This document shows positions 34,015 to 44,175 of a stretch of DNA of 64,000 bases, piece by piece. The notes beneath the pieces were generated by a model that saw only the letters and a list, made by a program, of their open reading frames with translations, did not search any database and was not told the DNA's origin. The number at the start of each line of letters is the position of its first letter. The stretch's first letter is position 1. The stretch is from Solidesulfovibrio aerotolerans. Its GTDB lineage: Bacteria > Desulfobacterota > Desulfovibrionia > Desulfovibrionales > Desulfovibrionaceae. Location of the stretch: positions 186,001-250,000 of the forward strand of contig NZ_WVUD01000001.1 of the NCBI RefSeq assembly GCF_009856865.1, given 5' to 3'. The translations under genes and the position numbers were made by a program.

Positions 34015-36354
34015 CTAGGCCTGCTGCCACACCGGCAGGCGGATGGTAAAGCGCGCCCCGCCGCCGGCAGGCGTGTCCGCCACGATATCTCCCCCGTAAT
34101 TCTTAATGATTCCGTAGCTGATGGACAGCCCCAGGCCCGTGCCCTTGCCCACGTCCTTGGTGGTGAAAAACGGTTCGAAGATGCGCCCGAGCACTTGCGG
34201 GGCGATGCCCGGGCCGTTGTCGGCAACACTGGCGGTCACGAATTGCTTGTCCGGTGTCCCGGCCAGGGCCAGGGTAATGACGATGCGCTTGTCGCCGGGC
34301 CGGGTGTTTGGGTCATGGCCTTCTTCCACGGCGTCGCGGGCGTTGATAAGGAGGTTCATGAGCACCTGCTCCAGGGGATTGGCCTGGGCGGCCACCGGCG
34401 GCAGACCATCGGGAATGTCGAAAACCACCTCGATGTTGCGGACTTTGAGCTGCTGGGAAAAAAGTTCAAAGGTGTGGTGGACCACGGCGGCCAGATCCAC
34501 GGCCGCAACGGTCTGGTCTGACTTGCGGCCAAATTCCCGCATGTGGTTGATGATGCCCGTGGCCCGGGCGATATGGCGGCTGATGCCTTCGGCCATTTCG
34601 GTCAGTTGTTCCTGGTCCACGCACTGGCCCCGGCGCACCTTGCGCACGAGGTAGTCGGAAATGGTCTGGATGACGGTCATGGGTTGGTTGAGTTCGTGGG
34701 CCACGCTGGTGGACATCTCGCCAAGGGTGGCCATCTTGCTGGCCTGGATGAGCTGCTGCTCGGTTTCCAGGCGGTTGGTGATGTCGGTGACCGAGGCCAG
34801 ATAGACCTGGGAGCCTGGGTATTCGGCGGTGGAAACGCGCACGGCCGCGACAAAGGGCTGGCCATCCTTGCGGCGGTGGCGCACCCGGTCGATGGGGCGT
34901 TCGGCCCGGATGGCCGCTTCAAAGGGCGTGAGGTCGGGCTCGTCAAAAAGGGCCAAAAAAGACGTGCCGAGCAGTTCCCCGGGGGCATAGCCGTACAGGG
35001 ACTGGGGCCGGGCATTGAGTTCCAAAATGGTCAGATTGTCGCGGCTTAAAACAAACAGGGCGGTTGGGATGCAACTGAAGATGGCTTGGTATTTTTTGCG
35101 CGAGCGCTCCAGCTCCTCTTCCAGAAATTTGCTCTCGGAAATATCCAGGCTGATTTCCATGACCGAGGCGATGGCCCCGGTCTCGTCGGGCATGGGCGAG
35201 GTGCTGACGAAAAAGGTCCGCTTGCAGCCGTCGCGGTCCAGGGTAATTTCCTCGGTGACATGGGGCAGGCCGTCCTCAAAGGTGCGGATGACCGGGCAGT
35301 TGTCGCAAGGCTCATCCCGGTGCTTGTAGGCCTTGTAGCAGTACTCGCCGGGATGGACGTGGAATTCTTCGGCAAAGGCCTGATTATAGCTTAAAAGGCG
35401 CAGGTTTTTGTCCTGGACCGTGATGGTGCAGGGCACATGCTCGAACAGATCCTGGTAGCGGTCTTTCTGGCGCAGCAGTTCGGCCTGCTTGCTGAGCACT
35501 TCCTTGCCCATGGAGTCGATGGCCCGGCCCAGTTCCCCCAGTTCGTCGGATTGGCGGATGTCCACGCCGGTAAAAGCCCGGCCGGCGGCGATGGACCGGG
35601 TGGCCCGGATCATGGTGCGCACGGGACGGTTGACGAGCAGATGGGTAAACAGAAACAGCACCAGAAAGGTGCCGGCGGCAACGCCGAGGGCGGCCAGGAA
35701 ATTGCGCTCGGTGTAGTGGGCCAGGGTGGCCTCGTTGGCGGCCTGGGACACGGTGATGTCGAGCAGCCCCAGAATCTGCTTGTCGGCCTGATGGACGTGG
35801 CAGGCATCGTTGACACAGGCCGGCTCGTTTTCGATGGGCCGCAGGATGCCGATGCAGGGGTGGCCGGATTCGTCGGAGAAAAAGCGGGTGCGTTCGCGCA
35901 GGGCCAGATGGACCTGGGGCGGGGCCGTGCGGTGGCAGACGTAGCAGGCCTCTTCCTTGATGTCGGTGATTTCGTCGATTTCCGAGAGCAGATTGGAATA
36001 TTTGATCTGGCCTTTTTTATTATAGACGCGAATGGACAGGATGCCCTGCTGGGTGCCGATGCTTTTGATGATTTCGCGGATGGTATCCGGGGCGTAGGTC
36101 AGCATGGCATAATGCAGGCCGAGATTGACGGTGTTGCCGAGCCTATTCATGTCCGACAGGGTGGCCTCGGTGGCCAGGGTCTTCATGGCGCTGATATTAA
36201 GCGAAGACCATAAGAAGAAAAAAAACATAAGTGCTGAGCCGGACACGATGGCCAGCTTGGTGATCAGCGAACAGCGGATGGTGCGCAACAACCGTGGCAA
36301 GGCACCGGCCACGGCGGCCAACCGCTGGGAAAAGCCAGGGGGAAGGGGCGTCAT
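34015..36354 (-). CDS. Membrane sensor histidine kinase with periplasmic c-haem motifs
   Basis: A 779-residue kinase. TM1 is at about 32-52 and TM2 at about 219-240. The periplasmic part between them carries CYVCH (137-141), a standard c-type haem site, and CVNDACH (180-186), a CX4CH variant. A HAMP domain (about 241-293) and two PAS domains follow; the first contains CYKAYKHRDEPCDNCP, a cysteine motif shared with the kinase at 45707. The HisKA helix has His553 (SVAHELNQPMT) and the ATPase has NLLINARDAVEEG, DNGPG and GTGLGLSIS. It probably senses redox state or a haem ligand in the periplasm and signals to the receivers downstream. Confidence 0.88.
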   Translation of the reverse strand: MTPLPPGFSQRLAAVAGALPRLLRTIRCSLITKLAIVSGSALMFFFFLWSSLNISAMKTLATEATLSDMNRLGNTVNLGLHYAMLTYAPDTIREIIKSIGTQQGILSIRVYNKKGQIKYSNLLSEIDEITDIKEEACYVCHRTAPPQVHLALRERTRFFSDESGHPCIGILRPIENEPACVNDACHVHQADKQILGLLDITVSQAANEATLAHYTERNFLAALGVAAGTFLVLFLFTHLLVNRPVRTMIRATRSIAAGRAFTGVDIRQSDELGELGRAIDSMGKEVLSKQAELLRQKDRYQDLFEHVPCTITVQDKNLRLLSYNQAFAEEFHVHPGEYCYKAYKHRDEPCDNCPVIRTFEDGLPHVTEEITLDRDGCKRTFFVSTSPMPDETGAIASVMEISLDISESKFLEEELERSRKKYQAIFSCIPTALFVLSRDNLTILELNARPQSLYGYAPGELLGTSFLALFDEPDLTPFEAAIRAERPIDRVRHRRKDGQPFVAAVRVSTAEYPGSQVYLASVTDITNRLETEQQLIQASKMATLGEMSTSVAHELNQPMTVIQTISDYLVRKVRRGQCVDQEQLTEMAEGISRHIARATGIINHMREFGRKSDQTVAAVDLAAVVHHTFELFSQQLKVRNIEVVFDIPDGLPPVAAQANPLEQVLMNLLINARDAVEEGHDPNTRPGDKRIVITLALAGTPDKQFVTASVADNGPGIAPQVLGRIFEPFFTTKDVGKGTGLGLSISYGIIKNYGGDIVADTPAGGGARFTIRLPVWQQA

Positions 36355-36412
36355 GGCGGCGTCTCCTTGTTGCGGCCGGGCGCCTGCACCGGCTGGCTTG
36401 GGGACCGGCCGG

Positions 36413-37513
36413 TCAACCGGCCGCGATAATCACGGAAAAGGCGCTGGCCCCGGCCCACACGCCATCACCCTGGCCTAAGTGCATTTCGCGTAAAGCGTTA
36501 AGCCCCACCGTGGCGCAAAGCCGCGTGCCGTCAGCCAGAACCACCACCACTTCGGCGGCGTCGGCCCCCCGGGTCACCCGTTCCACTACTCCCCGAAAAC
36601 GGTTTTCCGCTCCCGGTTGTTCGCTGGCATTCCCGGCGTCAAGGGTCACCCACGGGGCCTTTATCCGGGCCGTGGCCAGACCGCCCTCCCGCAACCCCAC
36701 CGCCTCCAGGCTTTTGGTGGAGATCACAGCCGTCAGGTCCAGGCCGCCAAGGGTGCGCATGGTTATGTGCGACTGGATCTCGCCGACGTTGATGGCGGCG
36801 ATCTTGCCGAAAAAGGTGTTGTGCACCCCGGTGGCCCGACGGTTTTCCCGGTCCAGGAAGTGCTTTTCCAGGCGTTTTTGCTCTTCCTCGGGCAGATCGA
36901 GGAAGGCGGCGGTGGAGTTGGCGGTCAAATGCCCCAGGATGCGCTGGACAATGGTCAGGGGCACACCGTTGTGCAGCAACTCCACGGCCCGGGAGCGGCG
37001 CAGGGTGTTGGGGTTGGCCAGATGCTTGGGGATGCCGGATTCAGCGGCCCGGTCGTAGATGACCCGGCGCATGTAGCCCTGGTCCAGGTGGAAAATCCCC
37101 CCGCGCAAGGGGATGTAATCCGCATCGCGCAGCAGCAGCTTTAATTCGATGTGCAGTTCGCCCGGCAGATAGACCTCGCGCCGGGGTTTGGCCTCATCCC
37201 CGCGCCCCCCGCCCAAGAGCACCTTGCGGCAGGCCAGGACAAAGTCAACCCGGTCGTCGATGGCCAGGATTTCCCCCAGTTTGGCCCCGGTGTAGCGCAA
37301 CAGCAAAAAAACCAGTCTGGCCCGGTTGCGCGACACCACGGAACGCTTGCCCTTGGCCTTGGACACCCAGGCGTCAAAGGCGGCGTCAAGCCGTTGCATC
37401 TGCTCGGCTGTGAGGAAATTGGGTTCCGGGACGTTGGCCGGGACCGGGGTATTTTCATCGCACATGGGGTGCCCCATATCCTCCAGGACATGCTCCAGGT
37501 CAATGCCGCTCAA
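36413..37513 (-). CDS. tunR: TunR-like tungstate-responsive regulator (inactive integrase plus TOBE domains)
   Basis: A 366-residue protein. Residues about 40-235 have a tyrosine-recombinase fold, but the catalytic residues are lost: TGAKLGEI has Lys for the first Arg, NPNTLRRS has Asn for His, and STAAFLDL has Phe for the nucleophilic Tyr. Two TOBE/Mop domains follow (HNTFFGKIAAINVGEIQSH and AENRFRGVVERV), which bind molybdate or tungstate. This is the architecture of TunR, described in sulfate reducers as a tungstate-responsive repressor. TTG at 37513 is chosen for its GGAGGCCACG site; ATG at 37465 is an alternative. It is divergent from hmcA. Confidence 0.87.
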   Translation of the reverse strand: MSGIDLEHVLEDMGHPMCDENTPVPANVPEPNFLTAEQMQRLDAAFDAWVSKAKGKRSVVSRNRARLVFLLLRYTGAKLGEILAIDDRVDFVLACRKVLLGGGRGDEAKPRREVYLPGELHIELKLLLRDADYIPLRGGIFHLDQGYMRRVIYDRAAESGIPKHLANPNTLRRSRAVELLHNGVPLTIVQRILGHLTANSTAAFLDLPEEEQKRLEKHFLDRENRRATGVHNTFFGKIAAINVGEIQSHITMRTLGGLDLTAVISTKSLEAVGLREGGLATARIKAPWVTLDAGNASEQPGAENRFRGVVERVTRGADAAEVVVVLADGTRLCATVGLNALREMHLGQGDGVWAGASAFSVIIAAG

Positions 37514-37587
37514 CGTGGCCTCCGGGTTCAGTTTATCACGAAAAGAAAAAATTAGGTGACAATTTTCACAAAAGCGGTTAGTTTTAA

Positions 37588-37615
37588 TGTCACGCAAGTT
37601 TTGCAACTCGTGACA
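37588..37615. promoter_or_regulatory. Palindrome between tunR and hmcA
   Basis: TGTCACG, 14 bases, CGTGACA: perfect 7-base arms in the divergent spacer, 75 bases upstream of the tunR start and about 170 upstream of hmcA. A GTGACAATTTTCAC half-symmetric element lies at about 37556-37569. Either could be the site of TunR or of a redox regulator. Confidence 0.6.
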
Positions 37616-37787
37616 AGTTTGGCTGACACTGTCAAGGGGCAGGAAGAGCCGGGCCGTGGCGCGGGTTGTGTCGGGAACGCAAGTTCGAGTGATCACGGAC
37701 CAAGGGAGGTGTGCGGGCGGGAGCAGTACGTCTATTGCCAACCGGGGAAGGGCGAACGCAACACGTAAGCAGAGGGTCGAAGAAGGT

Positions 37788-39554
37788 ATGAAAAACGGAA
37801 AACGGCGCATGAAGCAGCTGCTGGCCGTCCTGGCTATTTGTGGCTTGGGCGGTCTGTCTGCATTGCCGGCCAGTCTGGCAAGGGCCAGTCAGCCGACAAA
37901 TGACAAGCAGCGGGCCGACATCATCACGATTGATGCAATGAAGGCCTACGGTTCCCTGTCGCAGCCCAAGGTGGTCTTCCTGCATGACAAGCACACCACG
38001 GCCTTGGGCAAACAAAAAGATTTTTACAAAAAAGAATGCGGTACCTGCCACACCTCCGATAAGGATGGCGTGATGCAGCTCGGATTCCAGCGTGACGGTG
38101 CGCCGGTGTCCGCAGAAAAGTTACGCGACGGCTTCCATGCCGGCTGTATCAGCTGCCACAAGGACATGGCGGCGGTAGGTCAAAAGACCGGTCCCACGGA
38201 TGTCCAGTGCAAAGGCTGCCACACCGCCACACCTGATGTCGCTTCCAACTGGCAGCCCATCACCGTGGACAAGCGGCTGCACTTCCGCCACGCCGCCACC
38301 CAGGAAAAAGCCGAGAACAAGTGCGGTGCCTGTCACCACATTTACGGTGAAAAGGCCGGCAAGACCATTCCCGCTCCCAAGCCGGAAGACGTCCCCGGTT
38401 CCTGCTCCTACTGTCACGGTCCCACCACCACTGTGGATGAAAAGCGCCAGCCCAAGGAGATTCGCTCCCTGCGTCTGGCCGCCCACGGCGAGTGCGTGAC
38501 CTGCCACAAGGCCACGGCCGCCGCTGGCAAGGACGTGCCCACCGGCCCGATCACCTGTGCCGGCTGCCATGGTCCGCTGGATCAGAAGGCCATTGCCGAG
38601 ACGTCGCTGAAAAAGGTGCCCCAGGGCGCGGATCTGCGCATCAAGCGCGGCCAGCCCGATTTCGCCATGGTGCGCCCGGCTGTCTCTGAAACGCCCGTCA
38701 TCGTGGACGGCAAGCCGGCCAAGCCCTATGCCGGCATGCAGCCCGTCCCCTTTGACCACAAGTACCACGAAGCCAAAAACGAGACCTGCGTCTCCTGCCA
38801 CCATGCCTCGCTGACCTCCTGCTCGGCCACCTGCCACACCCCGGCCGGGGCCAAGGAAGGCGGTTTTGTCACCCTGGAAGCGGCCATGCACAAGGTCGGC
38901 GCGACCCAGAGCTGCGCTGGGTGCCATGCCGTTATCCAGAAAAAGCCCGAGTGCGCCGGTTGCCACAATGCCATGCCCAAGGGCGTCGGCGATGTGAGCC
39001 AGTGCGGCTCCTGCCACGTGACGCCTGAGGGCGATCTCAAAGACGCTGCCGCTGCCATGATGACCAAGACGGCTGGCAAGGAAACCGCTGCGGCCGAGGC
39101 CGATCTGGCCAAAAAACTGCTGGCCGGCAAGCGCGATGTGACCACCACCATCGCCGCCAACGACATTCCCGAGACCGTGAAGATCGGATCGCTCTCCAAG
39201 GATTACGAGCCCTCGGTCCTGCCCCACCGCAAGATTGTGCTGGCCATGCTCGAAGGCATGAAGGACAGCAAACTGGCCGGGGCCTTCCACGCCACGGATG
39301 TTGCCGTCTGCCAGGGCTGCCACCACAACAGCCCGGGCTCCACGACCCCGCCGCGTTGCGGCAGCTGCCATCAGGCCGTCGAATCCACGACCGCTTCGGC
39401 CCGTCCGGCGCTCAAGGCCGCCTATCACACCCAGTGCATGGGCTGTCACACGGCCATGGGCATCGAAGGCAAGGTGGTGGACAAGGGTGCGGACGCCAAG
39501 CCCGTGCCTGCGGCGACGGATTGTGCCGGCTGCCACAAGGAAAAGAAGAAATAG
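37788..39554 (+). CDS. hmcA: High-molecular-weight cytochrome c, 16 haem sites
   Basis: Periplasmic electron-transfer cytochrome of the Hmc complex, 588 residues with a signal peptide ([24 protein letters not shown]). I count 15 CXXCH sites (CGTCH, CISCH, CKGCH, CGACH, CSYCH, CVTCH, CAGCH and others) plus one CX3CH site, CSATCH. That makes 16, the number known for HmcA. It accepts electrons from periplasmic hydrogenase through cytochrome c3 and passes them to HmcB-F. It heads the hmc operon and is slightly longer than the D. vulgaris protein. Confidence 0.95.
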   Translation: MKNGKRRMKQLLAVLAICGLGGLSALPASLARASQPTNDKQRADIITIDAMKAYGSLSQPKVVFLHDKHTTALGKQKDFYKKECGTCHTSDKDGVMQLGFQRDGAPVSAEKLRDGFHAGCISCHKDMAAVGQKTGPTDVQCKGCHTATPDVASNWQPITVDKRLHFRHAATQEKAENKCGACHHIYGEKAGKTIPAPKPEDVPGSCSYCHGPTTTVDEKRQPKEIRSLRLAAHGECVTCHKATAAAGKDVPTGPITCAGCHGPLDQKAIAETSLKKVPQGADLRIKRGQPDFAMVRPAVSETPVIVDGKPAKPYAGMQPVPFDHKYHEAKNETCVSCHHASLTSCSATCHTPAGAKEGGFVTLEAAMHKVGATQSCAGCHAVIQKKPECAGCHNAMPKGVGDVSQCGSCHVTPEGDLKDAAAAMMTKTAGKETAAAEADLAKKLLAGKRDVTTTIAANDIPETVKIGSLSKDYEPSVLPHRKIVLAMLEGMKDSKLAGAFHATDVAVCQGCHHNSPGSTTPPRCGSCHQAVESTTASARPALKAAYHTQCMGCHTAMGIEGKVVDKGADAKPVPAATDCAGCHKEKKK

Positions 39555-39582
39555 GACCCAAACCAGCAGAGGTCTCGCTACG

Positions 39583-40638
39583 ATGAAACGAAGACACTTT
39601 CTGGGCTTGCTGGGCGCGGCCGGGGTTACCTTGGGCTCTGGCGCAGTCGCCACAGCCGCCTCCAGCGCCGACATCAAGGGCCTGCCCAATGCGGGCGGCG
39701 TGCTCTTTGACGCCACGCGCTGCATTGGTTGCCGCAAGTGTGAATCGGCCTGTAATCAGGTCAATTCGCTGCCCGCACCGGCCAAGCCGTTTGACGATCT
39801 CACGGTGCTTGACACCAAGCGCCGCACTGACGCCAAAACCTATACCATCGTCAACAAGTACGTGCCGCAGGCGAGCAAACCGCCGGTCTTTCGCAAGATC
39901 CAGTGCAACCACTGCATTGATCCGGCCTGCGCCTCGGCCTGCTTCGTGGCGGCATTTAAGAAAATGGAAACCGGCGCCGTCGTCTATGACGAAAGCGTTT
40001 GTGTCGGCTGCCGCTACTGCATGGTGGCCTGTCCGTTTAACATCCCGGCCTACGAATACGACAAGGCGTTTACGCCGCGCGTGATGAAGTGCACCCTGTG
40101 CCACCCGCGTATTCTGGAAGGCAAGCTGCCCGGTTGCGTCGAGGCCTGCCCCAAGGAAGCCCTGACGTACGGCAAGCGCCGCGAACTGCTCAATCTCGCC
40201 TGGGATCGCATCGGCGCCAATCCGGGCCTGTATGTCGAGCACGTCTACGGCGAACGCGAGATGGGCGGCACGAGCTGGCTGACCATCGCGCCCAAGCCGT
40301 CCCTGGCTGCGCTCGACATGAACGAAGGTCTGGGCACGGCCAGCGCGCCGGAGCTGACCTCCGGGGCGTTAGCCGCCGTGCCGGCCGTGGCCGGCATCTG
40401 GCCGGTGCTGTTGACCGGGTTGTATGCCATCACCAAGCGCAAGGACAAGATCGCCGAGACCGAGAAGCAGCAGGCAGTGGCCGCTGCCATTGCCAAGGCC
40501 AGCGCCGATGCCCAGGCCAAACTCTCCGAAGAGCTGGCCAAGGCCGAGGTCGCCAACAAACGGCGCATCGAGGTCGAGGTCCAAAAGGCCCTTGAAGCCG
40601 CTGCCACGGCCGCTGCTGCAGAAGGGGAGGATTCCTAA
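39583..40638 (+). CDS. hmcB: Hmc complex iron-sulfur subunit
   Basis: A 351-residue protein with a Tat-like N-terminus ([13 protein letters not shown]) and four [4Fe-4S] motifs: [36 protein letters not shown] and CTLC with GCVEACP. A membrane segment near residue 275 ([15 protein letters not shown]) is followed by a long Ala/Lys/Glu coiled-coil tail. It shuttles electrons between HmcA and the membrane subunits on the periplasmic side. The stop overlaps the hmcC start (TAATG). Confidence 0.95.
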   Translation: MKRRHFLGLLGAAGVTLGSGAVATAASSADIKGLPNAGGVLFDATRCIGCRKCESACNQVNSLPAPAKPFDDLTVLDTKRRTDAKTYTIVNKYVPQASKPPVFRKIQCNHCIDPACASACFVAAFKKMETGAVVYDESVCVGCRYCMVACPFNIPAYEYDKAFTPRVMKCTLCHPRILEGKLPGCVEACPKEALTYGKRRELLNLAWDRIGANPGLYVEHVYGEREMGGTSWLTIAPKPSLAALDMNEGLGTASAPELTSGALAAVPAVAGIWPVLLTGLYAITKRKDKIAETEKQQAVAAAIAKASADAQAKLSEELAKAEVANKRRIEVEVQKALEAAATAAAAEGEDS

Positions 40639-41813
40639 TGTCGACGGAAAACGCCAAAAGCGGTTCGCTTTTTACGCCGTGGAACATTGTGGCCGGCCTC
40701 ATTCTGGCTGCCGGCATTGTGGTCACCATCATGCGCTTCACCATGGGCCTGGGCTCGGTCACCAACCTCACGGACAACAATCCCTGGGGCATCTGGATCG
40801 GCTTTGACCTGTTGTGCGGCGTCGCTTTGGCCGCCGGTGGCTACACCACCTCGGCCGCCTGCTACATCTTCGGGTTCAAGCGCTTTCACGGCGCGGTGCG
40901 CCCGGCCATCCTGACCGCCTTTCTGGGCTATGCCATGGTGGTTTTTGCCCTGAACTACGACGTGGGCCGGCCCTGGCGGCTGGTGTACCCGATCTTCTAC
41001 CAGCAGGGCACCACGTCAATCCTGTTTGAAGTCGGTCTGTGCGTGTTTATCTATCTGACGGTGCTCTTTCTCGAATACCTGCCGGCCGCGCTTGAATGGA
41101 AGCGGGGCTTTGACAAGTATCGGGGCATCCTCGTCAAGATGACCATGGGCCTGACCATCCTTGGCGTCATTCTCTCGACGCTGCACCAGAGCTCGCTGGG
41201 CGCGCTGTATCTTATCGCCCCCTCCAAGCTGCATCCCCTGTGGTACACTGCGTATCTGCCGGTGATGTTTTTCATGTCGAGCATGTTTGCCGGCCTGTCC
41301 ATGGTGATCTTTGAAGGCACCATCTCGCATAAGCACTTCCATCACAAGATGGACGCGGAATACAACGGCGGCTACGAAGATCTCCAGTTGGCCTTCGCCA
41401 AGGCGGCTGCCTGGATCATGGCCGGCTATCTGGCCATGAAGATCTTCGGCCTGTCCATGGACAACCGTTGGCAGTACCTGGGCACCGGGTACGGCGTGTG
41501 GTGGCTGGTCGAGGTCTTCGGCTTCGTGGCCATGCCGTGTTACTGCTACGCCGTGGCCTACCGCGACCGCAACCTGAAGCTGGCCCGCATCGCCGCGCCC
41601 TGGACGGTGCTTGGCATTGTGCTCAACCGCTTCAACATCAGTCTGGTGGCCTTTAACTGGCAGTTGCCCAGCGTCGATCGCTACTTTCCGAGCTTCGGCG
41701 AGATCGTCATCTCGCTCTTCGTGGTCACCATCGGCGTCCTCATCTTCCGCTTCATCGTGACGCGGATGCCGATCTTTTACGTGCACCCGGCTTACAAAGA
41801 CTCGTCCCACTAG
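40638..41813 (+). CDS. hmcC: Hmc complex integral membrane subunit, NrfD family
   Basis: A 391-residue membrane protein with about ten hydrophobic segments, of the NrfD/PsrC type that interacts with quinones and partner iron-sulfur subunits. Typical motifs are NPWGIWIGFDLLCGVALAAGG near the start and TLHQSSLGALYLIAPSKLHPLWYT in the middle. It overlaps hmcB by one base and is followed 17 bases later by hmcD. Confidence 0.95.
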   Translation: MSTENAKSGSLFTPWNIVAGLILAAGIVVTIMRFTMGLGSVTNLTDNNPWGIWIGFDLLCGVALAAGGYTTSAACYIFGFKRFHGAVRPAILTAFLGYAMVVFALNYDVGRPWRLVYPIFYQQGTTSILFEVGLCVFIYLTVLFLEYLPAALEWKRGFDKYRGILVKMTMGLTILGVILSTLHQSSLGALYLIAPSKLHPLWYTAYLPVMFFMSSMFAGLSMVIFEGTISHKHFHHKMDAEYNGGYEDLQLAFAKAAAWIMAGYLAMKIFGLSMDNRWQYLGTGYGVWWLVEVFGFVAMPCYCYAVAYRDRNLKLARIAAPWTVLGIVLNRFNISLVAFNWQLPSVDRYFPSFGEIVISLFVVTIGVLIFRFIVTRMPIFYVHPAYKDSSH

Positions 41814-41830
41814 GCGAGAGAGGTTACGCC

Positions 41831-41965
41831 ATGTTTAATACGCTGCAAGATCTGATGCTGCATAACAAGAGCATCACCTATGTGCTCATGGGCGTCGTGC
41901 TGATCTGCTTTGTCGGGTTCTGGCACTTCCTCACGGACAAGGAAGAGCGTAAACGCCGCTACTAG
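41831..41965 (+). CDS. hmcD: Hmc complex small membrane subunit
   Basis: A 44-residue protein: a short N-terminus (MFNTLQDLMLHNKSI), one membrane helix (TYVLMGVVLICFVGFWHFL) and a charged cytoplasmic end (TDKEERKRRY). Size, single helix and position between hmcC and hmcE match HmcD of D. vulgaris. Confidence 0.9.
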   Translation: MFNTLQDLMLHNKSITYVLMGVVLICFVGFWHFLTDKEERKRRY

Positions 41966-41998
41966 GCTGATCGGACCGCGATCACCAAGGAGAACACC

Positions 41999-42676
41999 AT
42001 GTATGCATTCCTGACGGGTCCGATGCTGTGGCTGTCCTTTGCCATATGCATCCTCGGCTGCGCCTGGCGCGTCTACAAATACGTCAAGGGACTCAATTGG
42101 CAGCTTGACCGGGTGGCCTACGGCAAGTACCCGGACCTGGCCTTTAAGGGCGCGATGAAGTCCATCTTCCATTGGCTCATCCCGTTTGCCTCGTGCAGTT
42201 GGCGGGCCAAGCCGGTCTTTGCCGCAGCCTTTTTCCTGCTGCACATCGGTCTGGTCATCGTGCCCTTGTTCCTCTACGCCCATATCATGATTGTGGCTGA
42301 GCGCTTTGGCGTCTCCTGGCCCGCCATGCCCGATGGGTTGGCCGACATCCTGACCATCCTGTCCATCCTGGCCGGCGTGTTCATTTTGCTGCGCCGCTTT
42401 GCCTTAAGCGAAGTGCGCATCATCACCACGCGCCAGGATATCATGATCATGGCTATAAGCCTCGCCCCCCTGGTCACCGGCTTCGTGGCCGCCCACCAGT
42501 CCGGCGACGGCAATGGCTGGCTTTTGGCCCATATCATCACCGGCGAAATCTGGCTGATTGCCGTGCCGTTTACCAAGCTGTCCCACGCGGTGCTGTTTTT
42601 CTGCTCCCGGGCTCAGATCGGGATCGATTTCGGCGTCAAGCGCGGCGGGCAGCGCGGCAGCGGCATCGTCTGGTAA
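41999..42676 (+). CDS. hmcE: Hmc complex membrane subunit, NarI-like
   Basis: A 225-residue protein with about five membrane segments, resembling the NarI/cytochrome b type gamma subunits of respiratory complexes (GPMLWLSFAICILGCAWR, FFLLHIGLVIVPLFLYAH, GEIWLIAVPFTKLSHAV). The paired histidines in these helices could bind haem b. The ATG follows AAGGAGAACACC. It comes between hmcD and hmcF, as expected. Confidence 0.93.
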   Translation: MYAFLTGPMLWLSFAICILGCAWRVYKYVKGLNWQLDRVAYGKYPDLAFKGAMKSIFHWLIPFASCSWRAKPVFAAAFFLLHIGLVIVPLFLYAHIMIVAERFGVSWPAMPDGLADILTILSILAGVFILLRRFALSEVRIITTRQDIMIMAISLAPLVTGFVAAHQSGDGNGWLLAHIITGEIWLIAVPFTKLSHAVLFFCSRAQIGIDFGVKRGGQRGSGIVW

Positions 42677-42712
42677 ATCGGCCGGCGGGACATCGCCAAG
42701 GAGTGAATCGTC

Positions 42713-44119
42713 ATGCCTGAAGGGATTTTTTGTAATAAGAAGCCGATCAATACGGAGGCAGAGCTTAAAGCCCTGCTTTCCGATACGCGCGGCACGAAAT
42801 ACTACGAGGAAATGCTGTCGCTGGAGGTGGACCGCGAAAAGCTGTGGGCCACCATCCAGAAAACCTGCAAATCGCGCACCCAGACCTGGCTCGACGTCTG
42901 CGCCCGCTGCGGGCTGTGCGCCGACTCCTGCTTCCTGTATCTGGTCAACGACTGCAAGCCCGAACAGGTGCCGTCGTATAAGATCCAGTCCACCCTGGGC
43001 GAAATGGTGCGCCGCAAGGGTGATGTGGACAATGCCTTCATGCGCCATGCCATGGAAGTGGCCTGGTCCCAGTGCACCTGCTGCAACCGCTGCGCCATGT
43101 ATTGCCCCCACGGCATCGATATGGGCGTCATGATGGGCTACACCCGCGGTCTGCTCTATTCCCAGGGCTTCGTTCCCTGGGAGTTAAAGATCGGGGCCGG
43201 CATGCACCGGGTTTACCGCGCCCAGATGGACGTCACCACCGAGGATTGGGTCGAGACGTGCGAGTGGATGGCCGAGGAACAGCAGGACGATTGGCCGGGT
43301 CTTGAGATCCCCGTCGACAAGGAAGACGCGGATATCATGTACACCTGCAACGCCCGCGAGCCCAAGCACTATCCCGAGGATCTGGCCGAAGCGGCCATCC
43401 TGTTCCACATTGCCGGGGAAAATTGGACCGTGCCCAGCGAAGGTTGGGAACAGACCAGCCTGTCCATGTTCGCCGGCGACTGGGAAGCCTGCAAGCTGCA
43501 GGTGGAAAACGTCTACGCCGCCATCGACCGCTTAAAGCCCAAACGGGTCATCGGCACCGAATGCGGCCACGCCCACCGGGCCACGGTCATCGAAGGCCCG
43601 TACTGGGCCGGTCGTCCCGACGGCCAGCCGCCAGCGCCCTATATCCACTACGTGCAGTGGGTGGCCGAGGCCCTGCGCACCGGCAAGCTCAAGATTGACC
43701 CGGCCAAGCGGATCAAGCAGACCGTCACCTACCAGGACTCCTGCAACTACATCCGCAACTGGGGCCTGGCCGAAACTGCCCGCGAGATCCTCACCTATCT
43801 CGTGGAGCCGGGCTATCTCGTTGAAATGACGCCCAACAAAGAGCACAACTACTGCTGCGGCGGTGGCGGTGGCTTTAACGGCATCGGCAAGTTCCGGCCC
43901 CAGCGCAACAAGGCGCTTTTGACCAAGCGCGACCAGATCCTGGCCACCGGGGCCAAGCTGGTCATCGCTCCCTGCCACAACTGCTGGGACGCCATCCGCG
44001 ACCTTGAGGAAGAGTACCACATCCACATCGACTGGTCTTTCCTCAAGCCCTTGCTGCTCAAAATGGTCATCATACCGGATCATCTCAAGCCCCAGGACGA
44101 AGAGGGCGATGAGGAATAG
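42713..44119 (+). CDS. hmcF: Hmc complex cytoplasmic iron-sulfur subunit, HdrD-like
   Basis: A 468-residue cytoplasmic subunit. Two [4Fe-4S] motifs lie near residues 63-130 ([11 protein letters not shown] and [14 protein letters not shown]). The C-terminal half has cysteine-rich CCG-type regions ([33 protein letters not shown]) like heterodisulfide reductase HdrD and GlpC. It receives electrons from the membrane subunits for cytoplasmic sulfate reduction. It is the last hmc structural gene. Confidence 0.94.
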   Translation: MPEGIFCNKKPINTEAELKALLSDTRGTKYYEEMLSLEVDREKLWATIQKTCKSRTQTWLDVCARCGLCADSCFLYLVNDCKPEQVPSYKIQSTLGEMVRRKGDVDNAFMRHAMEVAWSQCTCCNRCAMYCPHGIDMGVMMGYTRGLLYSQGFVPWELKIGAGMHRVYRAQMDVTTEDWVETCEWMAEEQQDDWPGLEIPVDKEDADIMYTCNAREPKHYPEDLAEAAILFHIAGENWTVPSEGWEQTSLSMFAGDWEACKLQVENVYAAIDRLKPKRVIGTECGHAHRATVIEGPYWAGRPDGQPPAPYIHYVQWVAEALRTGKLKIDPAKRIKQTVTYQDSCNYIRNWGLAETAREILTYLVEPGYLVEMTPNKEHNYCCGGGGGFNGIGKFRPQRNKALLTKRDQILATGAKLVIAPCHNCWDAIRDLEEEYHIHIDWSFLKPLLLKMVIIPDHLKPQDEEGDEE

Positions 44120-44175
44120 GACGAGGTGCGCCACTGCACGCAACCTCCACCTCTAACATGAAATAGGGGTTTGGA

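Noticed and set aside
36413-37513. Integrase-like gene as evidence of a prophage or integrated element
   Set aside because: Catalytic residues are replaced and two TOBE domains follow, so it is a TunR-type regulator. No attachment-site repeats, tRNA gene or phage genes are nearby.
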